NCBI GenBank assembly: GCA_902797005.1
Contig: CADBRE010000131.1
Span: 1 to 6,134, forward strand
Source: an uncultured Erysipelotrichaceae bacterium
Lineage (GTDB): Bacteria > Bacillota_I > Bacilli_A > RF39 > UBA660
Direction: 5' to 3'
DNA length: 6,134 nt
Below are positions 1 to 5,670 of this stretch, in pieces. The stretch's first letter is position 1; each line of letters opens with the position of its first letter. Under the pieces are notes generated by a model. That model made no database searches and had not been told where the DNA came from. It saw only the letters and a list, made by a program, of their open reading frames with translations. Position numbers and translations under genes: made by a program.

Positions 1-79
1 CTTTAGCTTTATCCCAGTTTTCGTTTTTCCTATTATTGTTTATATCTTCTACAAGTCCTGGTATACTAGATAGATAATT
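1..79 (-). pseudogene. Possible 5'-truncated remnant of a Phd/YefM-type antitoxin gene (weak)
   Basis: Read on the minus strand, the frame from about position 94 to the window edge is open and translates to protein-like sequence containing NYLSSIPGLVEDIN followed by a polar, Trp-containing tail. The pattern YLxSIPGLxExI resembles the second half of Phd/YefM-family antitoxins, which bind and silence a RelE/YoeB-like RNase toxin. That resemblance is from memory and rests on about 12 residues. There is no ATG, GTG or TTG in this frame and a TAA lies at 95-97, so the N-terminal half expected of the family is missing. The stretch also follows directly on the tRNA terminator. It could therefore be a gene remnant beside a recombination junction, or simply non-coding DNA that is open by chance. 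The frame continues beyond the window. Confidence 0.2.
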
Positions 80-106
80 AAAAAAACAATCAATTTACTG
101 ATTGCT
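80..106 (-). terminator. Intrinsic terminator of the tRNA transcript
   Basis: On the minus strand a hairpin with a 6-bp perfect core (CAATCA at 104-99 pairing with TGATTG at 92-87, loop of six) can be extended by a G-U and an A-U pair. It is followed at once by seven T (86-80). It lies 13 bases downstream of the tRNA CCA end, where a tRNA terminator would be expected. Confidence 0.75.
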
Positions 107-118
107 ATTTATTAGAAA

Positions 119-195
119 TGGTGCCGGTTAAAGGACTTGAACCATCGACCTTGCGCTTATCAGACGCACGCTCTAACCAGCTGAGCTACAAGCCC
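119..195 (-). tRNA. tRNA-Ile (anticodon GAT) with a non-matching, tRNA-Thr-like 3' end
   Basis: The minus strand reads a 77-base tRNA including an encoded CCA (121-119). The 5' part is a textbook tRNA-Ile(GAU): GGGCTTG, TA, D-stem GCTC/GAGC with loop AGCTGGTTA, anticodon stem TGCGT/GCGCA and loop CTGATAA with GAT at 161-159, then variable loop AGGTC. The T-loop is TTCAAGT. The 3' part does not fit. The acceptor 3' strand is AACCGGC, which pairs with GGGCTTG at only two of seven positions (1-72 and 6-67). T-stem GATGG faces CCTTT, with one T-T mismatch and one G-T pair. AACCGGC would pair perfectly with GCCGGTT, a typical start of Bacillota tRNA-Thr, and CCTTT suits a GAAGG or AAAGG T-stem. 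The gene as written should not fold into a functional tRNA-Ile. It may be a chimera, a pseudo-tRNA or an assembly artefact. Confidence 0.75.
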
Positions 196-210
196 GTTCT
201 TTTAAAGAAC
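196..210. repeat. Perfect 7-bp inverted repeat abutting the tRNA 5' end
   Basis: GTTCTTT, one central T, then AAAGAAC form a perfect inverted repeat directly next to the first base of the mature tRNA. A one-base loop cannot form, so in RNA the stem would open to five or six pairs. It could affect 5' leader processing by RNase P, or be an AT-rich coincidence. Confidence 0.4.
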
Positions 211-217
211 CTTCTTA

Positions 218-246
218 ATTTTATAATACTTTTTTAAAATAATCAA
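218..246 (-). promoter_or_regulatory. Candidate promoter for the tRNA gene
   Basis: On the minus strand TTGATT (246-241, four of six to TTGACA) is separated by 17 bases from TAAAAT (223-218, five of six to TATAAT). Transcription would start near 211, about 16 bases before the mature tRNA 5' end. Spacing is ideal, but such matches are common in DNA this rich in A and T. Confidence 0.4.
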
Positions 247-316
247 GCATAAATTGTTAAAAAGTGTTCAATTTTTCACAATATTTTAAAAAAAGTAACA
301 AAAATGTTCTGAATAA

Positions 317-325
317 TGGTAAAAT
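317..325 (+). promoter_or_regulatory. Extended -10 promoter of hemW
   Basis: TGG followed by TAAAAT is an extended -10 element (TGN plus five of six to TATAAT). No good -35 box lies 17 bases upstream, which is usual for extended -10 promoters. The predicted start near 332 leaves only about 10 bases before the ATG at 342. This supports 342 as the hemW start and implies a very short leader. Confidence 0.45.
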
Positions 326-341
326 GTCTCTAGTGATTTTT

Positions 342-1424
342 ATGAGAAGTGTATATATTCATATTCCATTTTGCCAAAGTATATGTAGTTATTGTGATTT
401 TTGTAAGATGCTACATGTTGATGTGTGGGCAAGTGAATATCTAATTAATTTAGAAAAAGAAATAATAAAGTATTATGATAATGATGAAGTTAAGACTATA
501 TATATAGGTGGAGGAACTCCTAGCTGTTTAAGCACGGCTAATCTTCAAAAACTGATGCAGACTATTAAAATATTTAAAACTAATCATTTAGAAGAGTTTA
601 CATTTGAAATGAATGTTAATGATATTACTGAAGAAAAGCTTAAAATATTAAAAGAAAATGGTGTTAATAGAATAAGCATAGGAATAGAGTCTTTTAATAA
701 ATATAATTTGAAATATTTAAATAGAAAGCATAGTAAAGAAGAAATTAAAGCTAATGTAGCGCTAGTAAAGAAATATTTTGATAATGTAAGTATTGATTTG
801 ATATACGCGCTTCCTATAGAAAGTATGATGACTTTAAGAAAAGATGTTAAAGAAGTTTTAAAACTAAAAGTTCCTCATATAAGTACTTATAGCTTAATAA
901 TAGAAAATAATACTATCTTAGGTGTAAGAGGTGTTAAACCAATAGATGAAGATCAAGACTATGAAATGTATAAATACATAACTAAAAAGCTTAAGAAAAA
1001 AGGTTATATACATTATGAAGTTAGTAACTTTGCTAAAGAAGGTTTTGAAAGTAAACATAATCTAACATACTGGGATAACGATGAATACTATGGTTTTGGA
1101 CTAGGCGCAGCCGGATATATTGATGGGGTTAGATATGAAAACACAAGAAGCTTTAACACTTATTTAAAAGGTGAATATAGATTTAATGAAGTAGTTTTAT
1201 CACAAAGAGAGACTATGGAAAATCATGTAATGCTAGGATTAAGAAAGCTAAAAGGTATAGATATAAAAGAGTTTTTTGATAGATTTGGCACTAATGTACA
1301 AGATGAGTTTAATATAACACCTTTAATTAAAGAAGGCCTATTAAGACTAGAAGGGCAGATGCTTTATATCCCTGAAAATAAGATATATATAATGAATGAG
1401 ATATTAAATAAGATATTGGAGTAA
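342..1424 (+). CDS. hemW: HemW-like radical SAM protein (heme chaperone; often mis-named coproporphyrinogen III oxidase)
   Basis: A 360-residue member of the HemN/HemW radical SAM family. Family members of this type bind a 4Fe-4S cluster and SAM, and are thought to carry and insert heme rather than oxidise coproporphyrinogen. Visible features, numbered from the ATG at 342: YIHIPFC with the cluster cysteines C11, C15 and C18 (CX3CX2C) and an extra C21; GGGTP at 56-60 (SAM contact); GVNRISIGIESF at 107-118; the HemW-typical YEVSNFA and HNLTYW (239-244), then GFGLGAAG (251-258); and a C-terminal HemN-type domain from about 291. True HemN has CX2CXC after the first cysteine, which is absent here, favouring HemW. 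Length is slightly below the usual 370-380. The frame is open upstream to a GTG at 264, but that start would put the likely promoter inside the gene and the extra residues look non-conserved. The Shine-Dalgarno site at 342 is poor. The gene appears monocistronic, with a terminator starting in its stop codon. Confidence 0.9.
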   Translation: MRSVYIHIPFCQSICSYCDFCKMLHVDVWASEYLINLEKEIIKYYDNDEVKTIYIGGGTPSCLSTANLQKLMQTIKIFKTNHLEEFTFEMNVNDITEEKLKILKENGVNRISIGIESFNKYNLKYLNRKHSKEEIKANVALVKKYFDNVSIDLIYALPIESMMTLRKDVKEVLKLKVPHISTYSLIIENNTILGVRGVKPIDEDQDYEMYKYITKKLKKKGYIHYEVSNFAKEGFESKHNLTYWDNDEYYGFGLGAAGYIDGVRYENTRSFNTYLKGEYRFNEVVLSQRETMENHVMLGLRKLKGIDIKEFFDRFGTNVQDEFNITPLIKEGLLRLEGQMLYIPENKIYIMNEILNKILE

Positions 1425-1452
1425 GCATTAACAATTTGTTAGTGCTTTTTTT
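1423..1452 (+). terminator. Intrinsic terminator overlapping the hemW stop codon
   Basis: An 11-bp stem (1423-1433 with 1437-1447, one T-G wobble, loop of three) starts at the second base of the TAA stop codon and runs into seven T (1446-1452). It separates hemW from the ABC operon. Confidence 0.92.
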
Positions 1453-1464
1453 CTTATATTATTA

Positions 1465-1470
1465 TATAAT
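1465..1470 (+). promoter_or_regulatory. Candidate -10 box of the ABC exporter operon
   Basis: A perfect TATAAT lies 25 bases upstream of the first ABC gene and just after the hemW terminator. The predicted start is near 1477. The region 17 bases upstream lies in the terminator stem (GTGCTT) and is not a convincing -35, so the strength or an activator requirement is uncertain. Confidence 0.45.
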
Positions 1471-1495
1471 TATTAAGAAGAAAGAAGATGGATAT

Positions 1496-3574
1496 ATGAA
1501 AGAAATATTAAAAACATTATCAAAATATAAATGGTCTATTCTTTTAGTAATAGGTTTATTAATAGGTCAAGCATATTGTGATTTAGCTCTTCCTACATAT
1601 ACATCTAATATAGTAAATGTAGGTATTCAACAAGGTGGTATAGAAAATATAACACCAAAAGCTATGAGAGAAGAAACTTATAATGGTATTAAATACTATT
1701 TGGCAGGAGAGGAACTAGAGAAGTTTACTTCTTCATATAAGTTAATACTTAAAGGAAACGAAAACTATATAAAAGACTATAGTGCACTTAATAATGAAAA
1801 TATATATCTTTATGTTGGAAAAGAAGAATTAGATGATATTATTATGATGCCTTTGATGAGTAATCTTTCTAAAGAAACTGAGGGAATGAATTTAGGCTTT
1901 TTAGGTGGCGATATAACTAAGAATGAGGCACTTATTAAATCTGGACTAATTTCAGTAATTAGAAGTGAATATGTTTCTTTAGGAATGGACCTTGAGAAAG
2001 TACAGATGGACTATATATATAAAGTTGGATCTAAGATGATTTTAGTTGCGCTACTAGCTTTTACGTTAACTGCAATAAGTGTGTATTTATCAAGTAAAAT
2101 ATCTGCTGGTTTTGCCCGTGATTTAAGAGAAAAGATGGTAAGCAAAGTACTTGATTTCGAACCTCAAGATTTAGCTAAGTTCTCACAAGCATCACTAATA
2201 ACTAGATGCACCAATGACATAGTGCAGGTTCAAGGTCTTATTATGGCTTTCTTAAGAATTATAATATTCGCACCTATAATGGCAGTGGGTGCTATAACTA
2301 AAGTAAGTGGTTCATCTCTTTCATGGATAATAATTGTATCAGTAATTGCAATATTTATTCTAATGCTAGTGTTATTCTTCGTAGTAGTACCTAAGTTCAA
2401 ACTATTCCAAGACTTACTAGACAAACTAAACCTAGTATCACGAGAGAATCTAAATGGGCTAGGTGTAATAAGAGCATTTGCTAATGAAAAAGAAGAGGAA
2501 AAAAGATTTGATGAAGCAAACAGAGCGTTAACTAAAAATGGTTTATTTGTAAATAAAGCTATGTCTATAATGATGCCAACACTAACATTTTTAATGAACT
2601 CAGTTGCAATTATAATAATTTGGTTTGGCGCGAATGAAGTAAATACATTTAACATGCAAGTAGGAGATTTAATAGCTTTCATAACTTATACAATGCAAAT
2701 AATAATGTCATTCTTAATGATAAGTATGGTAGCAATAATGCTTCCAAGAGCTATAGTTTCTATAAAGAGAATAAATGAAATATTTAAAACAGAAAAGAAA
2801 GTTAAAGATAAAGAAAAGACTAAGAAGTTTACTGGTGATTGTTCAGTAGAGTTTAAAGATGTATATTTTAGATATCCTGACGCTAATGAAGATGTTTTAA
2901 GAAACATTAACTTTAAAGCTGAAAAAGGAACAACAACTGCATTTATTGGGAGTACTGGATCAGGTAAATCTACACTTATTAATTTAATACCTAGATTTTA
3001 TGATGTAACTGGCGGAAAGATATTAATTAATGGAGAAGACATTAGAGATGTAAAACTAGAAGATTTAAGAGACTTAATAGGTTATGTACCTCAAAAAGGT
3101 AAACTATTTAAAGGAACTGTAATGTCTAATTTAGAGTTTGGGCAAAAGAAAAAGGATGAAGAACAAGCTAAAGAAGCTGCTAGAATTGCGCAGGCAGAAG
3201 AGTTTATTTTAGAAGAAGAAAAGGCTTACGATAGAGAAATAAGTGAAGGTGGAACTAACGTAAGTGGAGGCCAAAGACAAAGGTTATCAATTGCAAGAGC
3301 CCTAGCTAAACCAAGTGAAATACTTATATTTGATGATTCTTTCTCAGCACTTGACTTTAAAACAGATGCTGCACTTAGAAAAGAACTAGCTAAACACACT
3401 AAAGATAAAATAGTATTTATAGTTGCACAAAGGGTTTCATCAATCATGCATGCAGATAACATTATAGTACTCAATGAAGGTGAGATAGTAGGCATGGGAA
3501 CTCACGAAGAACTACTAAAAACTTGTGATGTATATAGAGAAATAAAGATAAGCCAGCTAGGAGAGGAGGATTAA
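1496..3574 (+). CDS. Heterodimeric ABC exporter, subunit A (degenerate ATP site; large extracellular loop)
   Basis: A 692-residue fused membrane/ATPase half-transporter of the LmrC/TM287-like group, expected to export drugs, lipids or peptides together with the next gene product. Six membrane helices are visible at about 13-33, 179-199, 247-267, 276-298, 358-378 and 389-417. Between helices 1 and 2 lies an insertion of about 140 mostly hydrophilic residues (36-178), predicted outside the cell. This makes the protein about 100 residues longer than a standard half-transporter. ATPase motifs: A-loop Tyr460, Walker A GSTGSGKST (485-493), Q-loop Gln533, canonical signature VSGGQ (589-593), Walker B ILIFDD with Asp614 where the catalytic Glu should be, D-loop SALD (617-620), and switch AQR with Gln645 in place of His. 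Its own ATP site should therefore be non-catalytic, while its signature completes the partner's active site. The start at 1496 follows a purine-rich AAGAAAGAAG. An upstream in-frame TTG at 1436 lies inside the hemW terminator and is rejected. The substrate cannot be told from sequence. Confidence 0.93.
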   Translation: MKEILKTLSKYKWSILLVIGLLIGQAYCDLALPTYTSNIVNVGIQQGGIENITPKAMREETYNGIKYYLAGEELEKFTSSYKLILKGNENYIKDYSALNNENIYLYVGKEELDDIIMMPLMSNLSKETEGMNLGFLGGDITKNEALIKSGLISVIRSEYVSLGMDLEKVQMDYIYKVGSKMILVALLAFTLTAISVYLSSKISAGFARDLREKMVSKVLDFEPQDLAKFSQASLITRCTNDIVQVQGLIMAFLRIIIFAPIMAVGAITKVSGSSLSWIIIVSVIAIFILMLVLFFVVVPKFKLFQDLLDKLNLVSRENLNGLGVIRAFANEKEEEKRFDEANRALTKNGLFVNKAMSIMMPTLTFLMNSVAIIIIWFGANEVNTFNMQVGDLIAFITYTMQIIMSFLMISMVAIMLPRAIVSIKRINEIFKTEKKVKDKEKTKKFTGDCSVEFKDVYFRYPDANEDVLRNINFKAEKGTTTAFIGSTGSGKSTLINLIPRFYDVTGGKILINGEDIRDVKLEDLRDLIGYVPQKGKLFKGTVMSNLEFGQKKKDEEQAKEAARIAQAEEFILEEEKAYDREISEGGTNVSGGQRQRLSIARALAKPSEILIFDDSFSALDFKTDAALRKELAKHTKDKIVFIVAQRVSSIMHADNIIVLNEGEIVGMGTHEELLKTCDVYREIKISQLGEED
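3564..3569 (+). promoter_or_regulatory. Shine-Dalgarno site coupling the two ABC genes
   Basis: A perfect AGGAGG lies within the last codons of subunit A, six bases before the ATG at 3576. Only one base separates the TAA of the first gene from this ATG. Re-initiation or coupling would keep the two subunits near equal levels. Confidence 0.85.
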
Positions 3575-3575
3575 A

Positions 3576-5366
3576 ATGGGACCACATGGAAAAAGAGAAA
3601 AAGCAAAAGATGCTAAAGGTACAATAAAAAAACTAGTTAAATCCTTAAAAAGATATTATCCTTTACTAATAGTGATATTTATATTCTCAGTCTTAGGAAC
3701 AATATTTACAATAGTCGGGCCAAAGGTTTTAGGTAATGCTACAACCGAAGTGTTTAATGGACTAATCTCAAAACTAACTGGTGGAGCAGGAATAGACTTT
3801 AATAAACTTCATAAAATACTTTTAACAATATTAATTCTTTATATTATAAGTGCTTTATTTAATTACTTTGAAGGTATAATAATGGCTAATATATCTCAAA
3901 AATATACTGAAGACTTAAGAAAAAAAGTAAATAGAAAAATAGAAAAATTGCCATTTAGTTACTTTGATAAAACAAGTACTGGTGATGTTCTTTCACTAAT
4001 TACAAATGATATAGATACAATAAACCAAAACTTAAATAGAAGCGCGACTGAAGTAATAACAAGTATTACTATGATAGTAGGTATACTTATAATGATGCTT
4101 TCAATAAATGTATCAATGACTATAGTAACACTAGTAATATTGCCTATAAGTTTATTATTAAGTGGATTATTTGTTAAAAAAAGTCAAAACTATTTTAATG
4201 AAAGACAGGAAAGACTTGCGACAGTAAACTCCTCTGTAGAAGAAACATTAGCTGCTCATACTGTAGTAAAAGCCTTTAATGCAGAAAAGAAAGTTTTAAA
4301 TAATTTAGATGAAGAAAACTCTAAACTTTATAACTCTACATGGAAAAGTAATTTCTATGGAGGACTAATGCATCCGATTATGATTTTTATAGGAAACCTA
4401 GGTTATGTCGTTGTAGCAATACTCGGTGGAATAAATGCGGCAAGAGGTAAGATAACTGTAGGTAATATTCAGTCATTCATAACATATACTAAAAACTTTA
4501 CTAATCCAATAGCTAATCTAGCAAGCATATTCACAGAACTTCAATCTATGCTTGCAGCATCCGAAAGAGTCTTTACTTTCCTAGATGAAGAGGAAGAACA
4601 GCGAGTTTCTAATCCAGTAAAATTAGACAACATAGAAGGCAAAGTGGAATTTAAGAATGTTAAGTTCGGTTACACCGAAGACAAAATAATCATTAATAAC
4701 TTTAGTGCAGTAGCTAAACCTGGAATGAAAATTGCAATAGTTGGCCCTACTGGAGCAGGTAAGACAACTTTAGTAAAACTTCTTATGAGGTTTTATGATG
4801 TCAATAGTGGTGAAATACTACTAGACGGAGTAAACATAAATAATATGGATAGAGATGATCTTAGAAAAGCATTCGGTATGGTACTTCAAGACACTTGGCT
4901 ATTTAGCGGAAGTATAATGGATAACTTAAGATATGGAAAGTTAGATGCTAGTGAAGAAGAGATAATTAAAGCTGCTAAACTAGCACATGTTCATCACTTT
5001 ATACAAACTCTTCCCGGAGGATATGATATGGAGCTTAATGAAGAAGTAAGTAACATATCAGAAGGGCAAAAACAGCTTCTAACAATTGCAAGAGCAATAC
5101 TATCTAATCCAAAATTATTAATACTAGATGAAGCTACTTCATCAGTAGACACTAGAACTGAAGAGCTAATACAAAAAGCAATGGATGAACTTATGCAAAA
5201 CAGAACATCATTTATAATTGCACATAGACTATCCACTATAAAAAATGCAGATTTAATACTAGTCTTAAATGACGGAGATATAGTAGAGCAAGGAACACAC
5301 ACTGAACTTCTTAAAAAAGGTGGCTTCTATAGTAAACTATACAATAGTCAGTTTGAAGAGGTGTAA
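3576..5366 (+). CDS. Heterodimeric ABC exporter, subunit B (catalytic Walker B; degenerate signature)
   Basis: A 596-residue half-transporter of the LmrD/TM288-like group and the partner of the gene immediately upstream. After a basic N-terminus, six helices lie at about 29-49, 82-104, 160-177, 180-200, 263-285 and 297-322, with only a short loop between the first two. The PYFD-type linker segment PFSYFDKTSTGD (126-137) is the usual cytoplasmic loop of this family. ATPase motifs: A-loop Tyr366, Walker A GPTGAGKTT (390-398), Q-loop Gln438, signature ISEGQ (494-498) instead of LSGGQ, Walker B LLILDE with catalytic Glu519, D-loop SSVD (522-525), and switch His550. Its Walker residues are intact while its signature is altered, the exact complement of subunit A. 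One composite site should hydrolyse ATP and the other only bind it. Length is normal. It shares the operon and is followed at once by a terminator. Multidrug export is the usual assignment but is inferred from family only. Confidence 0.94.
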   Translation: MGPHGKREKAKDAKGTIKKLVKSLKRYYPLLIVIFIFSVLGTIFTIVGPKVLGNATTEVFNGLISKLTGGAGIDFNKLHKILLTILILYIISALFNYFEGIIMANISQKYTEDLRKKVNRKIEKLPFSYFDKTSTGDVLSLITNDIDTINQNLNRSATEVITSITMIVGILIMMLSINVSMTIVTLVILPISLLLSGLFVKKSQNYFNERQERLATVNSSVEETLAAHTVVKAFNAEKKVLNNLDEENSKLYNSTWKSNFYGGLMHPIMIFIGNLGYVVVAILGGINAARGKITVGNIQSFITYTKNFTNPIANLASIFTELQSMLAASERVFTFLDEEEEQRVSNPVKLDNIEGKVEFKNVKFGYTEDKIIINNFSAVAKPGMKIAIVGPTGAGKTTLVKLLMRFYDVNSGEILLDGVNINNMDRDDLRKAFGMVLQDTWLFSGSIMDNLRYGKLDASEEEIIKAAKLAHVHHFIQTLPGGYDMELNEEVSNISEGQKQLLTIARAILSNPKLLILDEATSSVDTRTEELIQKAMDELMQNRTSFIIAHRLSTIKNADLILVLNDGDIVEQGTHTELLKKGGFYSKLYNSQFEEV

Positions 5367-5376
5367 TTTTTTCAAT

Positions 5377-5404
5377 AAAGTAGTTGAAATATACTACTTT
5401 TTTT
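5377..5404 (+). terminator. Intrinsic terminator of the ABC operon
   Basis: AAAGTAGT (5377-5384) pairs perfectly with ACTACTTT (5393-5400) across an eight-base loop and is followed by a run of seven T ending at 5404. It starts 11 bases after the stop codon of subunit B. Confidence 0.9.
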
Positions 5405-5486
5405 GATACACTATTGTTGTAGATAGAAGATAGAGACTTTATTAAAAATGTTTCAAAAAAGAACAAATCTACAAATTTTGTCATTT

Positions 5487-5494
5487 AAAGGAGA
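5487..5494 (+). promoter_or_regulatory. Strong Shine-Dalgarno site of the leader ORF
   Basis: AAAGGAGA contains AAGGAG, 10 bases before the ATG at 5504. It is as good as the sites of the real genes in the window, and is the main reason to take the tiny ORF seriously. No convincing promoter was found between 5405 and this site. Confidence 0.6.
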
Positions 5495-5503
5495 CATAAA
5501 AAG

Positions 5504-5566
5504 ATGAAAAAAGCACTAGATTTCACGCCTGTAGTTAATATTGCACAGGGGGGGGGGGCAAAATAA
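5504..5566 (+). CDS. Putative 20-residue leader peptide containing a G11 tract
   Basis: ATG at 5504 with a good ribosome binding site opens a 20-codon frame. The peptide begins MKKALDFTPVVNIAQ and ends in three Gly, Ala and Lys before TAA (5564-5566). I recognise no family. The three Gly codons and one base on each side come from an uninterrupted run of 11 G. With one G fewer, the frame would continue for 19 further codons to a TAG at 5616-5618, giving 37 residues and ending in the loop of the terminator at 5608-5637. With one G more it would stop at 5569-5571 (22 residues). It could be a regulatory leader of the surface gene downstream, a small gene carrying a phase-variable or mis-sequenced frameshift, or chance. 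The upstream neighbour is closed by its own terminator. Confidence 0.35.
   Translation: MKKALDFTPVVNIAQGGGAK
5548..5558 (+). repeat. Homopolymer of 11 G
   Basis: Eleven consecutive G interrupt otherwise AT-rich sequence. A tract of this length is far beyond chance here and is prone to replication slippage, RNA polymerase slippage and sequencing error. It lies inside the leader ORF, preceded by a small possible hairpin (CCTGT 5528-5532 with ACAGG 5545-5549). Confidence 0.95.
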
Positions 5567-5607
5567 ATTAAGTAAACCTCTAGAAGTTTTAGTGTACTTT
5601 AATATAA

Positions 5608-5637
5608 ACACATACTAGTTTTGTATGTGTCTTTTTT
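5608..5637 (+). terminator. Intrinsic terminator between leader ORF and surface protein gene (possible attenuator)
   Basis: ACACATAC (5608-5615) pairs perfectly with GTATGTGT (5623-5630) across a seven-base loop, followed by C and six T. It ends only 33 bases before the ATG at 5671. That leaves little room for a separate promoter, so it could act as an attenuator for the downstream gene rather than a plain end-of-gene terminator. Confidence 0.85.
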
Positions 5638-5670
5638 GTGGCCTTAAATAATGGAAGGAGAGAAAAGAAT

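Larger units (their letters stand above)
5405..5670. other. Leader/intergenic region between ABC operon and surface gene
   Basis: Apart from the tiny ORF, G11 tract and terminator listed separately, this 266-base stretch holds no recognisable gene on either strand. An 8-base inverted repeat (TTGTAGAT 5417-5424 and ATCTACAA 5467-5474) brackets 42 bases of A-rich sequence. It may be chance. A weak TTGTAG-17-TATTAA promoter match is present but unconvincing. Confidence 0.5.

Noticed and set aside
264..341. Upstream extension of hemW to a GTG at 264 or an ATG at 324
   Set aside because: The extra residues do not resemble the family N-terminus (which starts just before YIHIPFC), and the likely promoter would fall inside the gene.
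1436..1495. TTG start for ABC subunit A giving 20 more residues
   Set aside because: It lies within the hemW terminator hairpin and upstream of the probable transcription start. The ATG at 1496 fits the family better.
2230..3495. Minus-strand open frames of 73-150 codons inside subunit A
   Set aside because: They are opposite-strand shadows of a clearly conserved ABC gene, with no ribosome binding sites or recognisable motifs.
4994..5302. Minus-strand 102-codon open frame inside subunit B
   Set aside because: Shadow of the conserved ATPase domain on the other strand, with Ser/Cys-rich low-complexity translation.
5417..5474. 8-base inverted repeat with 42-base spacer as a regulator site or structured RNA
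   Set aside because: It has long spacing, no nested stems, and AT-rich composition that makes such a match plausible by chance.
5548..5558. G-quadruplex
   Set aside because: A single uninterrupted G run lacks the separated G tracts needed for a stable intramolecular quadruplex. Slippage is the more direct expectation.
5524..5585. Resemblance to a c-di-GMP (GEMM) riboswitch (CACGC, GCACAGGG, GCAAA)
   Set aside because: The short words are present, but the order, the P1 pairing and the tetraloop-receptor arms are absent. The G run also breaks the spacing.
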